A DNA stretch of 64,000 nucleotides from Larix kaempferi (Eukaryota; Streptophyta; Pinopsida; Pinales; Pinaceae), in the NCBI GenBank assembly GCA_027924585.1, contig BSBM01000150.1, forward strand, positions 19,388,001 to 19,452,000, given 5' to 3'. The position numbers and the translations under genes are program-made. Shown here one piece after another: positions 58,424 to 64,000 of this stretch. The notes beneath the pieces are model-generated. The model had not been told where the DNA came from and made no database searches. It worked only from the letters and a program-made list of their open reading frames with translations. Within the stretch, counting starts at the first letter, position 1. Every line of letters starts with the position of its first letter.

Positions 58424-58849
58424 GGAAAACTTGAAAAGAACATAAATAAATGACTCAAAATGAATATTTGTGATGCCCTCTGTGTGCATTTTTAATATAA
58501 AGTTAAAAAAAGGGTCTCCTCATTTTATTTTCAGGTGAGGTTGTGGGGTAGAGATTCTTGGAGGTGAAAGGGATTTGTAGGGTCACTCAATAAGATAAGC
58601 GGAAAGGGATATTTGTGGGCATCACTAGACCAAAGGTAAGTTTTTTGTCATTCCCCCCCTTTATTTTTTTTGAAATTTGCAGATTTAAAATAAAATATGA
58701 TTTGGGTTTTGTCTATGGGAGATGGGATTTGTATTTTGGAGATGAAATTTGGGTTTTTTTGGAATATTGGATTTGGGTTTTGGATATGGTATTTACAAAA
58801 AAAAAAACCTAGAAAACAAAGTAGATTTAGGGAATATCTCTTCCTCCCC
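58424..58849. other. Unassigned stretch between the CopiaA LTR and a LINE fragment
   Basis: T/G-rich sequence with repeated GATTTGGGTTTT words (58,697-58,795). It may be the eroded upstream part of the LINE. Confidence 0.35.
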
Positions 58850-59453
58850 GACTCTTCCTCTTCCTTTCAAATTTACTCATGTGTAGTTGACGGAAGAGAG
58901 TTTTATTAGTCTTGTAACTTCAAACTGGGATACTTTTGATCCTTCTTCTGGGGACTCAGTGATGTTTCATTTTGTGTCAAAAGTCAAGAAAATCGAGAAG
59001 CTTACCATGTCTTGGAATATGGATAGACAAATGGCCCAAAAGACAGAGCTTAAGTCGATTGAGAAGTATTTTCATTTTCTTTACAAACATAATTCGTTTG
59101 GTGTTTTTAATGATCAGGAATTGGAGTTGCTAAGATATTTGGAAGATAGGAAAGCATAGTTCTTAGATATGGAAGAAATAACATGGCATTTGAAAAGTTG
59201 TGAACATTGGTTGGAGGTTAGGGATAGTAATTCAAAATATTTTCATTGATATGCAAATTATCGCCATTCTATTAACACTATTTGAAGTTTCCAGAGGTCG
59301 AATGGAAGCAAAGCTTTAACCTTTGAAGATATTGCTTCGGCAACATAATCTTATTTCAAATAATTATTTTCAAAACTAGAGGTGTCACATATTGAAGATC
59401 ATTAGGGTTTTTCCTAGAATGATTCCGCTAGAAAGTATTATGGCCTTGGAAGG
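58850..59453 (+). pseudogene. LINE-1 ORF2 fragment between endonuclease and reverse transcriptase
   Basis: One frame (58,887 onward) reads MSWNMDRQMAQKTELKSIEK and then LELLRYLEDRKA, TAG, and further on MEEITWHLKSCEHWLEVRDSNSKYFH (here split by length limits of reporting), followed by YANYRHSINTI. This is the linker of plant L1 ORF2 with its W-L--GD-NTKFFH hallmark. Several stops are present. The fragment ends abruptly at 59,453 where the GypsyC LTR begins, so the retrotransposon landed in an already decayed LINE. Confidence 0.65.
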
Positions 59454-61105
59454 TGTCACGTCCCCTCCCCTTAATTCGACCAACGGAGGGAACATGGAGG
59501 ACATACGAGGTGCTGAAATTTTCTTCTGAGGCAGTATTATCAATTTCATTTAAATTTAAACGCGTGTGCAAATGCATAATAACAAACATAGCGAAAATAA
59601 ATTCATCTCGCACACATTGCATGCATATATCAACATATTCAACATAGGCATAACAATCAAATAATGCACATAGATAAACTAAATCCCATGCTATACACAT
59701 GAATCTAATTGGATCATTCAAACTGGGTCATCTCATTCAATTTAACATAATTAACAGTCATCCATAATACACAATTTTATCATAAATAAACAGTAAACAC
59801 TTATCTTTAATTGGAGTTGTGCAAGCAACTAGATATGGAAGAGCAATGTTCCACCCAACCATAGATGTTTGTCCAGTCTATATTATTTCAGCTGAGAGAC
59901 CACCTCCGAGCTAGGTCATGTAACCACTAAGGAGGAACTACTCAGGCTCACTCACTGCCATAGTCACAATCACTCATGGTAAGCTAGCAGATAGCTGGGT
60001 TTGTCAAGCATGGATGGAGGTAGGGGAGGAGACTTCTAAGCCAGTGAGCTCAACCACAGAGCTACAAGCATATCAACTGATCTTAGACAACCTTGGAACC
60101 CATAATACCTACCACACCCAACATAAGGAAGGTCCCCTTCTCTGCTACATAGTCCAAGCTCCAAGAAAGGTCCAAGCTGCTAGATCCACAAGGAAGGTTC
60201 TTATTTGCATATCGATGAATTTCTCTTTAGGGTGGGAATAGAAAGGTCCAAGCTGCTAGATCCACAGATATTCTTTCCTTCATTGGGTTTATCAAGCAAT
60301 TCCGACCTCTGATCTCGCTCCCAATTCTATCCACTCTTGACCACATGATTCCCAAAACGGAATTGAATTTCCCAGCTTCCAAATATGAGTCTTCCTCTGG
60401 ATTTTTGGGTATTCTACACTCTCAAATTCTCCCCAGAGTTTATGTCTATGGATTCCCCATTAGATTTCGCTACTCACAACAATGTCTGGGCTTTTTTGGC
60501 ACTTAAAATCGTGGCTTCTTTCTTGGTTACGGTTTTTGCAATCCTTCACTGCCAGACATGCATGATGGCTGGGAATTGATGTATGGTTGTTCAAAAATGG
60601 AATGGGGATGATGAAAAAATGAATTCCCATGAGGAAATTAACTTATGGGTCATGTAAATTGAGCTCATAACTTGCCATATGAATTTCTGAGCTTGCCCCA
60701 AGCTCCATTAATTTCATGAGTTGATTCCTCAGCTACCTCTTCCTAGCGGAATTAAATGTCAGCATACTAGTCAAGATGGGTTCTCAAAATGACACTTGGA
60801 AACAAAGGATTCAATCCCCCAACCCCTCACCTTTCCCTAGTGGATACGTACAACCCCCTCATTTTTAGTTGCTTCCATAGACAACTCTTGGAATTTTATT
60901 TGCATTATAAATATTTACATGTTTTTACAATTTCTTTGGTTTACTAACAATGGCTCACAAAATATAAAATACTTTCCTTTTAAAGCCAATCATTCACTAT
61001 CGAGGACTTGGCCTTGAGCTCCACGCTAGGAATTCATACATCGCGTATCAACAATATTCACATATAAAGGCAATACATTCTAAGGGTCAAAATGGGGGTA
61101 TTACA
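59454..61105 (-). repeat. GypsyC 3' LTR
   Basis: On the minus strand it begins TGTAATACCCCCATTTTG at 61,105, right after the polypurine tract, and ends GGGACGTGACA at 59,454. About 1.65 kb. The left flank is GAAGG (59,449-59,453), while the other flank lies outside the window. The LTR left edge is set by the break in the LINE frame. Confidence 0.7.
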
Positions 61106-61125
61106 TTTCCCTCCCCTTTAGAACA
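61106..61125 (-). promoter_or_regulatory. GypsyC polypurine tract
   Basis: On the minus strand TCTAAAGGGGAGGGAAA lies immediately before the LTR TGTAATACC. Confidence 0.85.
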
Positions 61126-62966
61126 ACACCATCCTTGGTGTTCTCAAAATTGAACAAAATTGGGTATGCCTCTTTCATGGCATCCTCCAAATCCCATGTA
61201 GCCTCATCGGGACCAAAGTGCTTCCATTGCACCTTTACCTATCCGATAGATCGATTTCGGAGCAATGTTACCTTCTTGTCGATGATGCACATGGGTTCCA
61301 CTTGGAACTCTTTCTCGGGTTCCACTTGTATCACATTCCAATCAATTATGTGATTAGGATCATGTACATACTTCTTAAACAAAGAAACATGAAAAAACTA
61401 TGAGCTCTCATGTTAGCAGGAAATGCAATCCTATATGCAACTGGTCCTATCCTATCAAGGAATTCGAAGGGTCTACAATATCTTGGTGCCAGCTTGGCAC
61501 AACTACCCAACTTTAGGGCACTTCTTCTTGGCTTTACTCTTAAATAGACATGATCCCCAATTTTAAATTCCTTGTGCACTCTTTTCAAATCTGCATAACT
61601 CTTATGTTGTCCCGGGCTGCCTTCAAATTCTGCCTGATATTGACAATTTCTTGTTCAAATTCCTTGAGTATTTCTGGTCCAAACACTACCCTGTTCACCG
61701 GGCTATCCCAATTCACTAGATTTCTGCATCCCTTTCCATATAATGCCTCAAATGGACTCATTCCTAATTATGCTTGATGTCCATTACTGTATGCAAATTC
61801 TACCAAGTGTAGGTAATCCTCCCACTTGGATGGTTTATTCATCACATACATTCTCAACATATCCTCAAGAACTTAGTTTGACCATCTGTTTGAGGATGAT
61901 ACACTATACTGAAATTTAGTTGAGTTCCCAATTCTTGAAATAATCCTTTCCAAAAATTGGATGTGAACTTTGCATCTCGATAAAAAACTATTGCTTTGGG
62001 TAATCCTTGCAATATGGATATTTCCTTTATGAAGATGTTTGCTATTTCACTTGTTTTATGAGTGGACTTGACTGGAATAAAATGAGCTGCCTTAGAATGT
62101 TTGTCCACCAAAACCATAATTGAATCATGCTTCCTCACTGTCATTGGAAAACTTGTTATAAAATCCATAAAAATTATTTCCCACTTCCATTCCATAATGG
62201 GAAAAGGCTGCAACAGTACCGCTGGATGTTGATGCTCTACCTTGACTTGTTGGAACTTTTGACTCCGAGCAATGTATTCCGCTATATCCTTTTTCATTCC
62301 ATGCCAAAAATATTGCTTTCTTGCTGCTGTTATTGTATTTTGATACCCTGTATGTACAGAGTACGACATTTGATGAATTTCATCCATTACCACCTTCTTC
62401 AAGTTTGCACAGTTTGGAATGTATAGTCTGCCTTTATAAAGAAGAATATCATCTTCTTCAAGCTGGTACCCTTCACATTTTTCATCTAATTTTCCTTGCT
62501 GTAATTTCTCTTTTACCTGAAGGTAAGTTTCATCACTATTTTGGTCTTCAAGAACTCTTGTTCTCAAATCTGATTTGCAAATACTTAAGGCTGCTACATG
62601 AAACTTTCTGCTAAGGGTGTCTGCAACCTTATTCTCTTTCCCTTTTACATGTTCGATTTCAAAATCAAACTCACATAGTAATTCCATCCATCTAGCTTTC
62701 CTGGCATTTAATCTTGGTTGATCAAACAAACATTTTAAGTTCATGTGATCGGTTCTAAGCTCAAATTTTCTTCCCAACAAATAATGTCTCCACACTTTGA
62801 GAGCATGTACTATGACTACTAATTCTAAATCATGAGTTGCATGCTCTTTTAATTTTCTTGATTCATAGCAAATAAAAAAACCTTCTTGCATAAGCACTCC
62901 ACCTAATCCTTCAATGCAAGCGTCTGTGCACATTACAAAATCTTTCTTTGGATCTGCAATCTTCAA
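61126..62966 (-). pseudogene. GypsyC RNase H, integrase and chromodomain
   Basis: 61,854-62,966 encodes RNase H (CTDACIEGLGGVL, YESRKLKEHATHDLE, RTDHMNLK) and the integrase core. The zinc finger has lost both Cys (SQKFQQVK for the usual CxxCQ). The first catalytic Asp is present (FMDFITSFP). The second is Tyr (VFYRDAKF for SDRD), and the Glu is Lys (QTDGQTK). Downstream, 61,346-61,588 has the GPY/F module (KLAPRYCRPFEFLDRIGPVAYR), and about 61,150-61,345 has a chromodomain-like end containing PDEATWDLEDAMKEAYP. It would have targeted heterochromatin, but it cannot integrate now. Confidence 0.87.
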
Positions 62967-64000
62967 AACATGAGCGCTAGTGAGTAACTTCTTCAGCTAT
63001 TGAAAGCTTTCTTCACATTTTTCGGACCATACAAACTTTACACTCTTCCTCTCCGACGATGTGATTGGATGAACGATCTTGGAGAATCCCTCAATGAACC
63101 TTATATAGTATCCTGCAAGACCAATAAAATATCTAACATTTGTAACATTCTTTGGATTAGACCAACTCATTATGTCTTCAATCTTTTATGGATCCACTGC
63201 AATTCCTTCCTTTGAAATAATATGACCCAAATACTGTACCCTTCTTTGATAAAATTCACACTTGCTTAGCTTTGCATAAAGTTGGTGCTCTCTAAGAACC
63301 TGCAACACCATTCTTAAATGTTCCTCATGCTCTTATTCATTCTTTGAATAAACAAGAATGTCATCCAAGAATACTAGCACGAACTTGTCCAAATATTTAC
63401 TAAAAACACTATTCATGAGGCACATGAATGTGGTGGGTGCATTGGTAAGTCCAAACGGCACCACCATGAACTTATAATGACCATATCTTGTCCAGAAAGC
63501 TATCTTGTGAATGTCTTCTTCTTTTATTCTCACTTGATGATAATTGGATCTCAAGTCAATTTTTGAAAACACTTTGGCTTCATTCATTTGATCGAACAAA
63601 TCATCAATTCTGGGAAATGGGTACTTATTCTTGACTGTCACTTTGTTTAACTTCTTGTAATCAACACACATCCTTAAAGTCCCATATTTCTTCTTAACAA
63701 ATAACACCGGTTCTCCCCAAGGAGACAAACTTGGCCTTATATACTTCTTGTCCATTAATTCCTATAGATGCATCTTTAATTCTACGAATTTTGGCGTGCT
63801 CATTCTATAAGGAGCTTCGAGAACTAGCACTGCCCCTAGAACAAGATCGATTTTAAAATCAATGTCCCTTTTTGGTGGCAGCCCCGACATTTCACCTGGA
63901 AACGCATCTTTAAACTCTTGTAACAACTAATAATCTTCTATCCTTGGGCATTTACTCTATAAGGAATATGATATATGGGATGCATATAATTGACAACCCT
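62967..64000 (-). pseudogene. GypsyC reverse transcriptase, extending past the window
   Basis: 63,333-63,755 has [45 protein letters not shown] and the catalytic [12 protein letters not shown] follows at 63,330. The thumb region continues to 62,967 with LGHIIS, GLAGYYIRFI and more stops. Upstream, 63,760-64,000 has the linker FPGEMSGLPPKRDIDFKIDL that precedes the reverse transcriptase in Tekay-like chromoviruses. Protease and gag lie beyond 64,000. Confidence 0.88.

Noticed and set aside
1-64000. CRISPR arrays, operons or bacterial defence systems
   Set aside because: The repeats are LTRs, minisatellites and microsatellites, and the gene content is plant nuclear.

Overview
This is nuclear DNA from a large, repeat-rich seed-plant genome. 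The evidence is a dense set of plant-type LTR retrotransposons with initiator-Met-tRNA primer sites, Ty3/gypsy chromoviruses with a chromodomain, Sirevirus-like Ty1/copia elements, LINE scraps, and one exon that resembles plant TOM40. Nothing here looks prokaryotic or organellar. A gymnosperm or another plant with very long introns would fit, but the species cannot be named from this window. I see no intact autonomous element and only one convincing piece of a host gene.

Layout. 1-16,424 is old, mostly unassignable AT-rich sequence. It holds a DNA-transposon-like element with an exact 8-bp target duplication (6585-7404), the 3' end of a LINE (11,040-11,365) and a badly decayed copia element (about 13,280-15,260). 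16,425-22,529 is a complete but dead chromovirus, called GypsyA. 22,530-27,431 holds the TOM40-like first exon on the minus strand (24,221-24,416), a possible terminal exon of another gene, SINE-like sequences and an AT microsatellite. About 29,283-43,046 is a large gag-protease element without reverse transcriptase, called G3. It has been opened twice: by GypsyB (31,314-37,327, perfect GTTCA duplication), a close relative of GypsyA, and by a solo copia LTR (40,331-42,763).

About 43,300-58,423 is a Sirevirus-like copia element on the minus strand, CopiaA. Its upstream LTR was later split by a second Sirevirus-like element on the plus strand, CopiaB (47,751-55,307, GGAGG duplication), and by a solo LTR (56,305-57,903, GGACT duplication). 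58,850-59,453 is a LINE-1 ORF2 fragment cut off by the LTR of another chromovirus on the minus strand, GypsyC (59,454 to beyond 64,000).

How the parts relate. The window is a record of nested insertion. Older hosts (G3, CopiaA, the LINE) carry younger guests (GypsyB, CopiaB, the solo LTRs, GypsyC). The guests have themselves decayed by stop codons, many of them CAG or CAA changed to TAG or TAA, by frameshifts and by short tandem duplications. The least expected observations are the TOM40-like exon, a pair of compensating frameshifts in the GypsyA reverse transcriptase, an amber codon shared by GypsyA and GypsyB in the chromodomain, an in-frame 17-18-residue repeat array that GypsyB entered without changing its phase, and a copia body flanked by LTRs in opposite orientation.
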